Positions 1 through 7,051 of a stretch of DNA of 46,099 nucleotides are shown here, in pieces. The stretch lies in the IMG/VR virus record IMGVR_UViG_3300034073_003014, positions 1 through 46,099 of that record. The stretch is one strand, 5' to 3'. Position numbers and translations under genes: made by a program. The notes beneath the pieces were generated by a model that was given only the letters and a program-made list of their open reading frames with translations, searched no databases and was not told the origin of the DNA. The DNA is from a virus. Each line of letters starts with the position of its first letter. Position 1 is the stretch's first letter.

Positions 1-222
1 TAGCAGCGGCTTTGTTTCGTCAAAAACCCTGACGCTTTGGGCGCCCCTAAAAAACTCGTACTCGGAAGAAGAGTCATCGGCGCGAACGCCTGTGCGGGTT
101 GTGCGCTTCTGCCACCATCGGCCGTAAGAGTAAAAAATCTGGCCAATCCTGACGGCCTTGAATTTGCAGCGGCGCCAGCTAACATCTTTGATGGACAAGC
201 CATCCTGCACAAGACTAGGCAT
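1..222 (-). CDS. Hypothetical early protein, 3' end missing
   Basis: An open frame of 74 codons runs from an ATG at 222 to the window edge with no stop, so the C-terminus is missing. The composition is clearly coding: it begins MPSLVQDGLS and holds an aromatic stretch (QIFYSYGRWWQKRTT) and then FFRGAQSVRVFDE. This resembles the many small phage proteins that carry one beta-rich module and end shortly after such a strand, but I cannot name a family. Its start overlaps the stop of the gene upstream by 8 bases, as expected for the last visible gene of the leftward early operon. Function unknown. Confidence 0.7.
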   Translation of the reverse strand, partial: MPSLVQDGLSIKDVSWRRCKFKAVRIGQIFYSYGRWWQKRTTRTGVRADDSSSEYEFFRGAQSVRVFDETKPLL

Positions 223-427
223 TGCCAGTACGCAAGTTAATAGTTTCCAGCGGCATCGACTGCCAGTTGCCGCACCATGTAAAAGGATCAATCGTTGGGA
301 AAATGGCGTCATTGCTTGCGCTGACTGCCTGAATTGCGTAGCGGCATTTAATTCCGCGCCTGAAATAGCAGTTGCTACACGATTGAGCCTTGAGGCTTTC
401 TGGCGGATCAATCATGGGAAAGCTCAT
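215..427 (-). CDS. Small cysteine-rich hypothetical protein
   Basis: This 70-residue protein has a CSNCYFRRGIKCRY segment near residues 17-30 and a further Cys near residue 52 in FTWCGNW. The spacing suggests a small metal-binding knuckle, though the set of ligands is not a classic zinc ribbon. Its ATG at 427 overlaps the TGA of the HNH gene in an ATGA junction, so it is probably translationally coupled to it. No named family is recognised. Confidence 0.7.
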   Translation of the reverse strand: MSFPMIDPPESLKAQSCSNCYFRRGIKCRYAIQAVSASNDAIFPTIDPFTWCGNWQSMPLETINLRTGNA

Positions 428-936
428 TGTTCATTCTCCTGTTGAAGTTGGGATTGATCTTGTCTGATTGCGGCACGTTTTGCCGCCATTGCTTCAGGCC
501 GTGAGCAAAAATGGCCCAGCAGCCTGCGATTATGCCATGCCATCCAGACGCCTTCTATCGCTGAATAGCGAATCTGGCTCCGATACCACGCCGGCCGGCC
601 AGCTGGCCTGCGGCCTGGGATATGGTTGGGCCGCCGGTAGGGCTCTTCGGACAGCGCGAGGTTGCCGATCCTGAGGTTGCAGGGATCCCCGTCGATCGGA
701 ACGGGGTGCAGTGGCGCCGGATCTGCCCCGTAGAACAGAGCCCAGGCCACCGCTGCGGCCCGCCAGTAGGTGCCGTCGAGGTAGAGCGAGGGAATGCCCC
801 GGACGTTGGTGCCGGCCGGTGCTCCTGGCGCCCGTGGGCCGCGCTGCTGCAGGTAGGTGAAGGTGCCGGCGGTCGGGTCGTAGTGGAACGTCTCGCGCAG
901 CAGATCGAGTGCCGGCAGTGGGAGCGCTGCAGTCAT
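424..936 (-). CDS. HNH/AP2-type endonuclease-like protein
   Basis: This 170-residue protein has the layout of phage HNH homing-type endonucleases. The N-terminal FHYDPTAGTFTYL matches the usual 'F.YDP.TG.. Y/W' entry strand. The segment HPVPIDGDPCNLRIGNLAL (about residues 79-97) stands where the HNH core 'DHINGD..DNRIENL' normally lies. The end, WMAWHNRRLLGHFCSRPEAMAAKRAA, resembles an AP2-type DNA-binding tail. The core His/Asn set is degenerate, so activity is uncertain. The frame is open up to 1161, but I chose the ATG at 936 because it forms an ATGA overlap with the stop of the membrane-protein gene and because the upstream residues are low-complexity and only shadow that gene. Such genes are often mobile between phages. 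Confidence 0.7.
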   Translation of the reverse strand: MTAALPLPALDLLRETFHYDPTAGTFTYLQQRGPRAPGAPAGTNVRGIPSLYLDGTYWRAAAVAWALFYGADPAPLHPVPIDGDPCNLRIGNLALSEEPYRRPNHIPGRRPAGRPAWYRSQIRYSAIEGVWMAWHNRRLLGHFCSRPEAMAAKRAAIRQDQSQLQQENEQ

Positions 937-1136
937 CGGCTGGCCATGGTGCCTTGCTGCCGGCACTGCTGCCAGCTGAGCGGTGAACAGTCGTCGATGC
1001 GATGGATGCTGTGATACCACGCGCCGGCTGGAATGGCAACGATCAGAAAGCCAAGAAGGTGGTCCCAGCGAATCACGGGGGGCTTCCTGCGGCGGGAACG
1101 CAAGCGGGCGGGTGCGCGACGGATGCGGCGTGTCAT
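933..1136 (-). CDS. Small basic single-span membrane protein
   Basis: This is a 67-residue protein. An arginine-rich N-terminus (MTRRIRRAPARLRSRRRK) is followed by one hydrophobic stretch, LLGFLIVAIPAGAWY, near residues 28-42. The positive-inside rule predicts a cytoplasmic N-terminus. It lies 25 bases after the gene starting at 1659 and shares an ATGA junction with the HNH gene. Function unknown; it is too far from the lysis-like genes to call a holin. Confidence 0.55.
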   Translation of the reverse strand: MTRRIRRAPARLRSRRRKPPVIRWDHLLGFLIVAIPAGAWYHSIHRIDDCSPLSWQQCRQQGTMASR

Positions 1137-1161
1137 GGTTGGCGGTTGAAGGACAGGGCAA

Positions 1162-1659
1162 TTATCGCAGACTCGGGTTCCGTTCCGCGGCTGTTAGTGA
1201 CGGGTCTTCGTCATCGAAGTCTAAATCCAAGTCGCTGTCGTCGCAGGGATCCTCTTCTTCGTCCATTGGCTTTGGCGGGTTGATAGGCGCAGAGCGCAAG
1301 CTGGCGATGACTGATTCAGCAAAGGCAACAGCAGAATCTTGATCCTTGACCGGCACCGGCGCAGGGCGGCCCCAGCGGGCCATGGCGGCCTTGGTCCATT
1401 CAACGCACGCCACAAGGGGCACTGCGCCGAAATATGGAAACCCAAAGCCGTCTTTCCACCATTCCCGAAAAGCGGACTCAATCTGCTCATCCGTAAGCTC
1501 AACCGGCTCGGGCGGGCTTACGGGCTGGGCCTCGGCCAGCAGGGCGCGGATCTGCTCCACCACGCGGCCGGTGCGGATGGAGAGGTCGTCGTGATCGGTT
1601 GCGCCGTCCAGTTGCTCGACCACGGTGGCCAGTATAATGCGCAGTCGGTCGTTGTTCAT
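1162..1659 (-). CDS. Hypothetical acidic-tailed protein
   Basis: This 165-residue protein combines an N-terminal helical segment (MNNDRLRIILATVVEQLDG), a central aromatic segment (FREWWKDGFGFPYFG, about residues 64-78) and a strongly acidic tail of Asp/Glu clusters (DEEEDPCDDSDLDLDFDDED). Small proteins of this kind are frequent in early regions of picocyanobacterial phages, but I cannot assign a role. The acidic tail would suit binding to a basic partner or DNA mimicry; that is inference only. Its ATG shares one base with the stop of the gene upstream (TAATG). Confidence 0.7.
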   Translation of the reverse strand: MNNDRLRIILATVVEQLDGATDHDDLSIRTGRVVEQIRALLAEAQPVSPPEPVELTDEQIESAFREWWKDGFGFPYFGAVPLVACVEWTKAAMARWGRPAPVPVKDQDSAVAFAESVIASLRSAPINPPKPMDEEEDPCDDSDLDLDFDDEDPSLTAAERNPSLR

Positions 1660-1856
1660 TAAATGTCCCCCTTGTAATAACTAAGGTGAAAAGAGGCCCG
1701 AATGGTTAGCATAAGCGACAGAAAAACATTAAGCCAACTTGCGGAATAGCCGTTACCAACTCCAGAAACAAGATTTTCTAGGTTGGCAAAAAACAGGCCA
1801 CCACAGCCAAACACCATTGCCAATGCTGCGGTTTTCTTGATTACACGGCCGCTCAT
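1659..1856 (-). CDS. Small two-span membrane protein
   Basis: This 65-residue protein has two hydrophobic segments: TAALAMVFGCGGLFFANL (about residues 8-25) and SWLNVFLSLMLTI (about 38-50). The C-terminus is polar and aromatic. The frame is open further upstream, but the ATG at 1856 was chosen because it makes an ATGA overlap with the preceding gene and the extra residues are Arg/Pro/Gly-rich shadow. The stop overlaps the next start by one base. Role unknown; by shape it could be a holin-like or membrane-anchoring protein, but the position in the early operon argues against lysis. Confidence 0.6.
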   Translation of the reverse strand: MSGRVIKKTAALAMVFGCGGLFFANLENLVSGVGNGYSASWLNVFLSLMLTIRASFHLSYYKGDI

Positions 1857-2344
1857 CGCCCCAGCTCCCGGCGGAGCGCATCGGCAGCGGTGTAAAGGTA
1901 GTGCTGACTGGACAGCCAGTCGGCCATGGCGAGGATTGCGCGGCGGGCTTCGGGCGTCCAGTCGCCAAGGCTTGCGGCGGCGATGGCCTCCGCCACGCTG
2001 CGAACCAGCTCCCCCTGCGCCGCCGGGATGCTCGGGGCGGGTTGCTGCTGCGCCTGCTGCTGCGCGTCGGCCCTGCCCATCTCGTAGATGCGCTCCGCGA
2101 TCCAGGATTGGGGGTCGGAGCATTCAATCGGGGGAACCAGGGCCACGCCACGAAAATGGGAAACGAGCGGTGACTTGGCCGGCTGCTGCGCCTGCTCCAG
2201 CCGCTCCTCAGCACACTCCTCAGCACACTCAAGCCGCTCCACGCGGGAGAGCAGTTCCATAAAACAGTCGGCGTCGGGAGCGCGGTCAAAATCACATGCC
2301 GCAAAGTATGCCCAGCTCTCAGGCCGGGCGGTGTGGTCAATCAT
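1853..2344 (-). CDS. Hypothetical helical protein
   Basis: This 163-residue protein is rich in Ala, Glu and Gln. A short tandem duplication gives [16 protein letters not shown] around residues 39-54, matching a repeated 12-base DNA unit near 2208-2231. The segment [16 protein letters not shown] (about 84-99) and the C-terminal helix [19 protein letters not shown] look helical. Start and stop both lie in ATGA junctions with neighbours, so it is an integral member of the leftward operon. No family recognised. Confidence 0.7.
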   Translation of the reverse strand: MIDHTARPESWAYFAACDFDRAPDADCFMELLSRVERLECAEECAEERLEQAQQPAKSPLVSHFRGVALVPPIECSDPQSWIAERIYEMGRADAQQQAQQQPAPSIPAAQGELVRSVAEAIAAASLGDWTPEARRAILAMADWLSSQHYLYTAADALRRELGR

Positions 2345-2565
2345 CGAGTCTCCTGTGGGTTAGATTTGTGCTTGTTAATCGCTGAATACAGCGTTGCCGG
2401 ATTAACCGTTGTTTCGTAGGTGGTGAACCTGTGGCCGCATTGCTTACATTCCTTACGGCGCCTGATGGCGCCTCGCGCCGTGCGGCGGGTTTCCAGAACT
2501 TTTGCTGCAAACGTAGATTCGCAGTAAGGACATGGAATGCCGCTGCTTTCGGTAGGATTAGGCAT
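2341..2565 (-). CDS. NrdR-like zinc-ribbon protein (no ATP-cone)
   Basis: This 74-residue protein matches the N-terminal zinc ribbon of the ribonucleotide-reductase repressor NrdR: CPYC near residues 12-15, an [17 protein letters not shown] block near 36-52, and the basic [12 protein letters not shown] segment between them. Full NrdR is about 150 residues with an ATP-cone domain, which is absent here; the protein stops soon after the ribbon. It may therefore bind DNA or act as a small zinc scaffold without nucleotide sensing. A second zinc ribbon of this kind lies at 39822-40070. The gene shares ATGA-type overlaps with both neighbours. Confidence 0.75.
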   Translation of the reverse strand: MPNPTESSGIPCPYCESTFAAKVLETRRTARGAIRRRKECKQCGHRFTTYETTVNPATLYSAINKHKSNPQETR

Positions 2566-2749
2566 GGCTGGCCGTGCGAATTGCCGTCACATCGGCCGGC
2601 TCTTGACCGTCAGGCAGGACATAAATGTCCTCCTGTATGCCGGCCAGCAAGGCAAGGTCGGTCATTTCACCTTGCTCGCCATGGCAGACGATCTTGCAGT
2701 GATCGTCCTTGGAAACCCAGAGATTGAAGCGCATTAGTTCATTCCGCAA
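2558..2749 (-). CDS. Small hypothetical protein
   Basis: This 63-residue protein begins [16 protein letters not shown] and has a compact mixed beta/alpha composition ([20 protein letters not shown], then EDIYVLPDG). It overlaps the stop of the gene upstream and the start of the zinc-ribbon gene. I recognise no family. It is kept because the frame preserves the operon's overlap pattern and its composition is balanced. Confidence 0.6.
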   Translation of the reverse strand: MRNELMRFNLWVSKDDHCKIVCHGEQGEMTDLALLAGIQEDIYVLPDGQEPADVTAIRTASHA

Positions 2750-2985
2750 GTTGGCGTGGGATCGTGGATCTGGATTGCGCCTTCAATGAGCGCCAGCGCA
2801 TAGGCAAGCTGCTTGATCGAGACACCGTTGGGGGCAGCGTGGTGGATTCCGCATACACCAACGCAACCGCTGTGGCGGGAAAGAAAGAAAATGTCCTCTC
2901 CATGCCTCATGTAGACGTTGCCCTGGATGCAAATGGAAACGCTGCTCTCAAAGTTGGGTTCTGCCGCTTTGGTTTGATCGCTCAT
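2734..2985 (-). CDS. Small hypothetical protein
   Basis: This 83-residue protein starts MSDQTKAAEPNFESSVSI and contains CIQGNVYMRHGEDIFFLSR and a His-rich ICGIHHAAPNG-like turn. The frame extends 13 codons upstream to 3024, but that stretch reads like untranslated leader; no clear Shine-Dalgarno site decides between the starts. Its end overlaps the next gene by 16 bases. Function unknown. Confidence 0.6.
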   Translation of the reverse strand: MSDQTKAAEPNFESSVSICIQGNVYMRHGEDIFFLSRHSGCVGVCGIHHAAPNGVSIKQLAYALALIEGAIQIHDPTPTCGMN

Positions 2986-3061
2986 TGGATGGGTGCCGAA
3001 CAATGTCATTCTGCCCCATGGCACGGCAGGATGGCAAGCGCTGGTGTCGGCCTCTTAACAT

Positions 3062-4474
3062 TTAGTAACGCTGCCCAGCAAGGCGCTGATCGCAGTGGCC
3101 ATAGGGGAGCCCCAAAGAGCGCTCGATGCGGCGTTTTTGATCGTCCGTCAGGCCTTCCGGGTTGTTTGCCCAGGGCCACAGGATCGCCGGATTGAAGTTT
3201 TTAGCTTCAACAAGATAGATATTTTTCTTGGCTGCCTTGACGCGCTTTTGGATGCGCTGCTCATACAAGTCATGGATGGACAGCTCTTTCAGCTCTTTGC
3301 GATCCCCCTGCGCCATCAGTGCAGCCCTTGGGCCTTCCGGCTTTTCCTCTACTTCGCAGTCTTCGTTAAGCTGTAGCTGCCTTTTTGGTGTCTTGACCTT
3401 GCCTTCCAGCGTCCAATCAATCGGTTCGTGAGGCAATGGCAGGTGCTCCCAGCAGTTGCCGTGGTCGATAATCAACGCTGTTTTTTCCGGCCGGTCTGGA
3501 TCCATGCGCAGCACGCGGCCGATCAACTGCTTCCAGAGACGCAATGAGCGGGTCGGACGAATCAGCTGCAGGCATGTTGCTGCCGGCAGGTCCAATCCCT
3601 CGTCAATGAGCGCGACCGACACGATCACTTTCAGATCGCCGGCAGTGAACCGCTCAAACGCATAATCGCGGTCCCGCTGGGAGGTAGTTCCGATGACAAC
3701 CTCGGCGCTGACGCCTCTAGCGTTGTATTCCTCGGCCAGTGCGTAGGCATGATGCACGCTGACAGTGACCGTAATTGTCGGGTGCAGCTGCGGGTTGAAG
3801 CGTAGCAAATCTCGCAGGAAGTCACCCTGAACGCTTAGGATGCGCTCTTCAAGAACGTCCTTTTTGTAATCGCCGTTCTGTATTGCTGCCCCTTTCGTGT
3901 CAACAACGGCATCATCGCCGCCGAACATTTTGTATTTGCACAGCGATCCGTCGTCCATCAGCTGCTTTGGCTGCGGCCCGAGGATCAGCTTTGTTATGCC
4001 AAACTTGCCCAGACCGGCGCCGGTTGGCGTTACTGGGGTGGCCGTTGCGCCGCCAAAGAATGCTGGCTGCATTTCTCGGATGATCTCTTGATACGTTCGC
4101 GCTTGAATATGATGCGCTTCATCAAGTAGCAGCACCCTATTGCGAAACGTCGAAATTGCGCTGCGACGCCTGGCCAGCGTCGGCATCATAGTCACTACAA
4201 TGCCGCGATCTTCTGTGACACGATTCGCGGTGTAGAAGCCAATCGGCTCATTGCAGTGCTTGCGGCATGATGCAGCAAGCTGTTTGATGATCTCGTTCCG
4301 ATGCGCCGCCAGGACAACATCGTAGCCCCATTCACGGTAGAGCCGTGCTATCTCAGCCATCATCACGGTTTTGCCGGAACCAGTGGGGGACACCAAACAT
4401 GGCGCCCCGCCCTGGTTCATGTGCTCAACCGTCAGGCCAACCAGATTGTGCTGGTAGTTCCTGAGGTTGAACAT
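3062..4474 (-). CDS. SF2 (DEAD/DEAH-box type) helicase
   Basis: This 470-residue superfamily 2 helicase opens with MFNLRNYQHNLVGL, a typical Q-motif-like start. It has a Walker A motif SPTGSGKT (residues 29-36), a Walker B/DEAH box VLLLDEAHH (about 114-122), motif III GGATATP, and in the C-terminal half a motif V region ALIDEGLDLPAATCL and motif VI QLIGRVLRMD. It belongs with the type-III-restriction/UvsW-like phage helicases that remodel forks or branch-migrate recombination intermediates. It shares an operon with a RuvC-like resolvase, which fits processing of branched DNA. The last about 80 residues are a lysine-rich extension (YEQRIQKRVKAAKKNIY) of unknown role. Its ATG overlaps the upstream stop by one base. 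Confidence 0.92.
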   Translation of the reverse strand: MFNLRNYQHNLVGLTVEHMNQGGAPCLVSPTGSGKTVMMAEIARLYREWGYDVVLAAHRNEIIKQLAASCRKHCNEPIGFYTANRVTEDRGIVVTMMPTLARRRSAISTFRNRVLLLDEAHHIQARTYQEIIREMQPAFFGGATATPVTPTGAGLGKFGITKLILGPQPKQLMDDGSLCKYKMFGGDDAVVDTKGAAIQNGDYKKDVLEERILSVQGDFLRDLLRFNPQLHPTITVTVSVHHAYALAEEYNARGVSAEVVIGTTSQRDRDYAFERFTAGDLKVIVSVALIDEGLDLPAATCLQLIRPTRSLRLWKQLIGRVLRMDPDRPEKTALIIDHGNCWEHLPLPHEPIDWTLEGKVKTPKRQLQLNEDCEVEEKPEGPRAALMAQGDRKELKELSIHDLYEQRIQKRVKAAKKNIYLVEAKNFNPAILWPWANNPEGLTDDQKRRIERSLGLPYGHCDQRLAGQRY

Positions 4475-4860
4475 TAGCCCTTCACTTCCTGCACTTTCCA
4501 GGTGTGGGCCTTCTCTGCCATTTCAGCCTTGCCGGCCTTGAGGTAGCGTGCTTGCAGGCGGTGCGAATCTTGGGAGTATTCGTCCTTGTAGTCATCGCCC
4601 ACCTTGAAGTAGCTGCCGGTGCCAACGCGCTGCAGTCTGACTTTGCGGGTTGAGCCGTCAGAGAAGAGCGTGGACATATCGGTTTTGGCCGCGATGGCAT
4701 CGGCGGCAAACATCGCTTCCAGTTCGGCTTTGACGTTGCTGATCTCTGCCTTGATTTGTTTTTCCTGTTGCGTCAGAACAAGCAGCTTGACGCCCAGTTG
4801 CTGCTGGGCGTCAAGCTGCTGGGCTTGCTGCGAGTCTTGAGGCTGCTGAGAGCTTGTCAT
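4474..4860 (-). CDS. Hypothetical coiled-coil protein, recombination-linked by context
   Basis: This 128-residue protein has a Gln-rich N-terminus (residues 1-24), a predicted coiled coil (VLTQQEKQIKAEISNVKAEL, about 28-47) and a basic C-terminal module with STRKVRLQRVGTGSYFKV and KAHTWKVQE. In shape it recalls short phage proteins such as the Gp157/host-nuclease-inhibitor type that sit beside recombination genes, but no motif proves this. It lies directly upstream of, and overlaps, the SF2 helicase gene. Codons for residues about 14-27 contain a perfect 17-bp inverted repeat (4781-4820), which should form a strong hairpin in the mRNA just downstream of the start. Confidence 0.7.
   Translation of the reverse strand: MTSSQQPQDSQQAQQLDAQQQLGVKLLVLTQQEKQIKAEISNVKAELEAMFAADAIAAKTDMSTLFSDGSTRKVRLQRVGTGSYFKVGDDYKDEYSQDSHRLQARYLKAGKAEMAEKAHTWKVQEVKG
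4781..4820. repeat. Perfect 17-bp inverted repeat inside a coding sequence
   Basis: The arm AGCAGCTTGACGCCCAG (4781-4797) is followed by a 6-base spacer TTGCTG and its exact reverse complement (4804-4820). It lies 40 bases into the gene starting at 4860 and forms a very stable stem-loop in either strand. No T-run follows, so it is not a simple terminator. Confidence 0.9.
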
Positions 4861-4875
4861 GGCTGGTGTTGAAGG

Positions 4876-5187
4876 TCAACCCGCTAATTGTAGCACCTCT
4901 GCCAGCCGCTGCATTACCTCGTCTCGGCTTGGCGAGGAAAAGTTTGTGTTTCCGCTGGTGGACCGAAACTGGTAGAAGATGCCTCCCCAGGTGAACTGGA
5001 TTTTTTCAAGCCGGCCGATCTCGGAACCATCGAGCAGCACCGGCACGATCGCGGCCGGCGGGTGTGGCGCGTCAGGCTGCCCGAGCGCCATGGCCATCTG
5101 TAGGCCCAGCTCGTCTGCCGGATGGACGCCTCGGGCAAGCTCCCCGGTGACGGTCATTTCGCCGAAGCTGAGCCGTGGATTGGTCAT
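4876..5187 (-). CDS. Hypothetical protein
   Basis: This 103-residue protein begins MTNPRLSFGEMTVTGELARG and has alternating beta strands (IVPVLLDGSEIGRLEKIQFT, then GGIFYQFRSTSG) followed by a C-terminal helix (RDEVMQRLAEVLQ). No family recognised. It is separated from the resolvase by a 61-base gap that contains one copy of a 44-base sequence also found near 39812, ending a few bases before this start, so it may have its own leader or promoter. Confidence 0.7.
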   Translation of the reverse strand: MTNPRLSFGEMTVTGELARGVHPADELGLQMAMALGQPDAPHPPAAIVPVLLDGSEIGRLEKIQFTWGGIFYQFRSTSGNTNFSSPSRDEVMQRLAEVLQLAG

Positions 5188-5190
5188 CGC

Positions 5191-5234
5191 TGCAGGCAGA
5201 ATCGCCGGAAAATGTCAAAGTATAGAGAATGGGT
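5191..5234 (-). repeat. 44-base element, copy A (matches 39812-39855)
   Basis: Read on the minus strand, this stretch matches the plus strand at 39812-39855 in about 37 of 44 positions, including identical blocks ATTCTCTATACTTT and CGATTCTG. It contains a TATACT sequence that could be a -10 box about 30 bases before the ATG at 5187. On the plus strand it carries ATG(T/G)(C/G)AAAGTATAGAGAA, a possible peptide start. Confidence 0.7.
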
Positions 5235-5248
5235 CGCACGCATGGCGC

Positions 5249-5716
5249 TCAGTTATTTTCGTTCTCCATTGCAAAATAAAGCAGCGCAATGGCGTCCGCC
5301 TCGTTGTCATCCGCTGGATTGTGGCCTCGCCCCCGTGCAACTGCAATCATATCAGCCTTGTTCGCATTGCCCTTGCCGGTAGCGTGGCGCTTGATTGTGC
5401 CGACCGGCACCCCCTGGTAGGGGATGCCATGCTCTTCGCAGAATGAGCCAAGCTGGCTCAGAAAGCCGCCATAAGCGTGAGCGGCGTCAACGCCAAGGTG
5501 GCGGCGCACTTCCTCAAACACGATTTGGTCGATGACCTGCGTGCCGCCGGGGCGCGTGATTTCGCTGAGCCAACGGTGAAAGCGCAAGTAGCGCATTCCG
5601 CCACCTTCGTACCGCTGCGGCTTGAACGATTGACTGCCGCTGACGATGATGCCATCGTGCTCGCGCACGGCCCATCCGGTCGTGGTGCCAAGGTCAAGGG
5701 AAAGAATCGCCTTCAT
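5249..5716 (-). CDS. RuvC-like Holliday-junction resolvase / phage crossover nuclease
   Basis: This 155-residue protein has an RNase H-fold core typical of RuvC enzymes: the first catalytic Asp in MKAILSLDLGTTTGWA (D8), an acidic pair in VFEEV (E68/E69), and the C-terminal acidic cluster DDNEADAIALL (about 136-146). The IKRHATGKGNANK stretch (about 109-121) is the basic loop seen in phage and bacterial RuvC proteins. The length is close to the usual 150-180 residues. It would cut four-way junctions made by recombination and resolve concatemer branches before packaging. The ATG at 5716 was chosen for its ATGA overlap; a GTG three codons upstream (5725) is also possible. Confidence 0.88.
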   Translation of the reverse strand: MKAILSLDLGTTTGWAVREHDGIIVSGSQSFKPQRYEGGGMRYLRFHRWLSEITRPGGTQVIDQIVFEEVRRHLGVDAAHAYGGFLSQLGSFCEEHGIPYQGVPVGTIKRHATGKGNANKADMIAVARGRGHNPADDNEADAIALLYFAMENENN

Positions 5717-6039
5717 TCGGGCCACCGTATTTCAGTGTCGGCTTGCGGGCAGTGCCTGTCGATCCAGTCCATTGCCATCCTGTCTGTTGCATCCTCGCAC
5801 AGCGCATCGAACGTTCCAGCAGGCAGCAGAAGTAGCATCATCTCCCCTTCCTTGATAAACGCATGGCCGACGTGGCACTCGCTGATCGAAACGCTGCCGA
5901 CGCCGGACTGGACATCGACCCGGCTGGCCTCGGACCACTCCTGGCCGAGCAGCCAGTCGCAAACCTCCGGCGGGGGGAGGTTTGGATCTCGCTGATATTT
6001 CAGGCAGAACACCTTGATGGTCATGTCAGTAGAAGCCAT
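5713..6039 (-). CDS. Hypothetical protein
   Basis: This protein of about 108 residues contains KVFCLKYQRDPNLPPPEVCDW (two Cys), SISECHVGHAFIKEGEMMLLLLPAG and a C-terminal MDWIDRHCPQAD. I chose the ATG at 6039 (MASTDMTIK); the ATG at 6024 is equally possible and sits just after the upstream stop. The mixed alpha/beta composition suggests a compact globular domain. No family recognised. Confidence 0.65.
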   Translation of the reverse strand: MASTDMTIKVFCLKYQRDPNLPPPEVCDWLLGQEWSEASRVDVQSGVGSVSISECHVGHAFIKEGEMMLLLLPAGTFDALCEDATDRMAMDWIDRHCPQADTEIRWPE

Positions 6040-6265
6040 TGGATCGCTGGGGATTTTTGCTGGTGGTTTGCTGAGTGTCGTCCTTGTCACTGATGCCCAT
6101 AAGCGCATCTTCTGCGGCCTTTCTGTGCTTCAAGGCCATGCCATGACAGACAGCGGCTTTCCCTACTTGATTGTGCCTGGTGTACCATGCCGCCCGGATT
6201 CGCTCGTAGCGAGCGCCGGTAAGATGGTATTCGCACAGGTTGGCGAAGTTGATTTTGGTGGCCAT
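6026..6265 (-). CDS. Small hypothetical protein
   Basis: This 79-residue, basic and mostly helical protein begins MATKINFANLCEYHLTGARY and includes IRAAWYTRHNQVGKAAVCHGMALKHRKAAEDAL. It shares a one-base TAATG-type overlap with the gene upstream. The helical, tyrosine- and arginine-rich make-up resembles small phage proteins of unknown function. No call beyond that. Confidence 0.65.
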   Translation of the reverse strand: MATKINFANLCEYHLTGARYERIRAAWYTRHNQVGKAAVCHGMALKHRKAAEDALMGISDKDDTQQTTSKNPQRSNGFY

Positions 6266-6720
6266 CAGCTTTTCCGAATGGGACGCTTGTATTCAGCCTT
6301 CGCAGGCTTCACTTCTTCTTGCTTTTCTTTTCCTTCGGCTCCTTGCTGTGATTCTCCTTCGATTCTTTGTTCGGGCTGGGCTTTTTCTTCGGATACTTGT
6401 TCGACACTGGGGAACTCCGCAACGGGAATGATTTTGATGTGTTCGATAGAAGCCGCCAGCTTGCGGGCGTGCTCCCGAGTTTTATTGTACGCTTGAGTGC
6501 GCACATTGAGCATGGCCGTGCGACATTCCTCAAAGGTTGAGTAGGCCGGCCCAAAAGGAGAAACCTCTACATCACATTCCAGGAAATCGCCAAACTTCCT
6601 TTCCCTTCGACTGTAGACCGCAATTTTGCGGTCCTCATCAACCAGCGCTGGCAAGGGCGCAAGGTCGTCATAGTCATCAGGGATAACCCAGGCTGTTCGC
6701 AGTGGCAGTGTTTTGCTCAT
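6265..6720 (-). CDS. Hypothetical protein with charged tail
   Basis: This 151-residue protein has a folded N-terminal part (RTAWVIPDDYDDLAPLPALV, then KIAVYSRRERKFGDFLECDV), a helical middle (CRTAMLNVRTQAYNKTREH) and a long low-complexity Glu/Lys/Gln tail from about residue 105 to the end. Such tails are often unstructured. It is the second gene of the leftward operon, joined by ATGA to the 47-residue gene before it. No family recognised. Confidence 0.7.
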   Translation of the reverse strand: MSKTLPLRTAWVIPDDYDDLAPLPALVDEDRKIAVYSRRERKFGDFLECDVEVSPFGPAYSTFEECRTAMLNVRTQAYNKTREHARKLAASIEHIKIIPVAEFPSVEQVSEEKAQPEQRIEGESQQGAEGKEKQEEVKPAKAEYKRPIRKS

Positions 6721-6860
6721 TTGGCTTTGGGGGGCTTGGCTTGCTTGAGAGCGGCTTTCTTGGCTGCGGTCCTGGCAAGCACGCCTCTTACTGCCTCTTC
6801 CCTGCCGGGAGAAGGAGGAATTAAGCCGCGTCGTTCAAGGTCCGTCCAGTCAGTATGCAC
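6717..6860 (-). CDS. 47-residue basic peptide gene, first of the leftward operon
   Basis: A short frame starts at a GTG (6860) and reads VHTDWTDLERRGLIPPSPGR, then a helical REEAVRGVLARTAAKKAAL and a KQAKPPKAK tail. It ends in an ATGA junction with the gene at 6720, like its neighbours. The regular composition and the overlap are the reasons to accept it. An in-frame TGA not far upstream limits the start to this GTG or a less usual codon. The basic Ala/Lys tail could bind nucleic acid; that is inference. Confidence 0.5.
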   Translation of the reverse strand: MHTDWTDLERRGLIPPSPGREEAVRGVLARTAAKKAALKQAKPPKAK

Positions 6861-7051
6861 GCTCGCTTTTGTGGTGCCCGCTAATCCTAGCCCCTTTCAA
6901 GCCCGGCGCAGTGTGCCAGTTGCTAGAAACTGTCCACTTGCCTAGTGTGCCATAGTGGGAGCTGCCGCCCGAGGGGGCAGGCATAAAAAGGGGCCGAGCA
7001 CCGCCAAGCGCCCGGCCCCTAGTCAACCATTCAACACGAGAATCTTACCAC
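6861..7051. promoter_or_regulatory. Divergent control region
   Basis: This 190-base gap lies between the leftward early operon and the rightward replication operon and must hold promoters for both. On the plus strand, CATAGTGGGAG (about 6951-6961) resembles the TATAGTATGGGAG / TATTGTGTGGGAG cores found in the 41-44 kb intergenic modules. No convincing -35 boxes are visible. The 3' part holds the hairpin at 6989-7020. Confidence 0.5.
6985..7020 (-). terminator. Intrinsic terminator-like hairpin facing left
   Basis: AGGGGCCG (6989-6996) pairs with CGGCCCCT (7013-7020). On the minus strand the stem is followed by TTTTT, the pattern of a Rho-independent terminator. It lies upstream of the leftward operon, so it would stop leftward transcripts entering from the primase gene region rather than end an operon. 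On the plus strand it sits in the primase leader, 31 bases before the ATG. Confidence 0.7.

Noticed and set aside
530-1039. 169-residue minus-strand frame overlapping the HNH gene
   Set aside because: It is Arg/Ala/Pro-rich, typical of a GC-rich shadow, while the other frame has an HNH/AP2 pattern and ATGA junctions.
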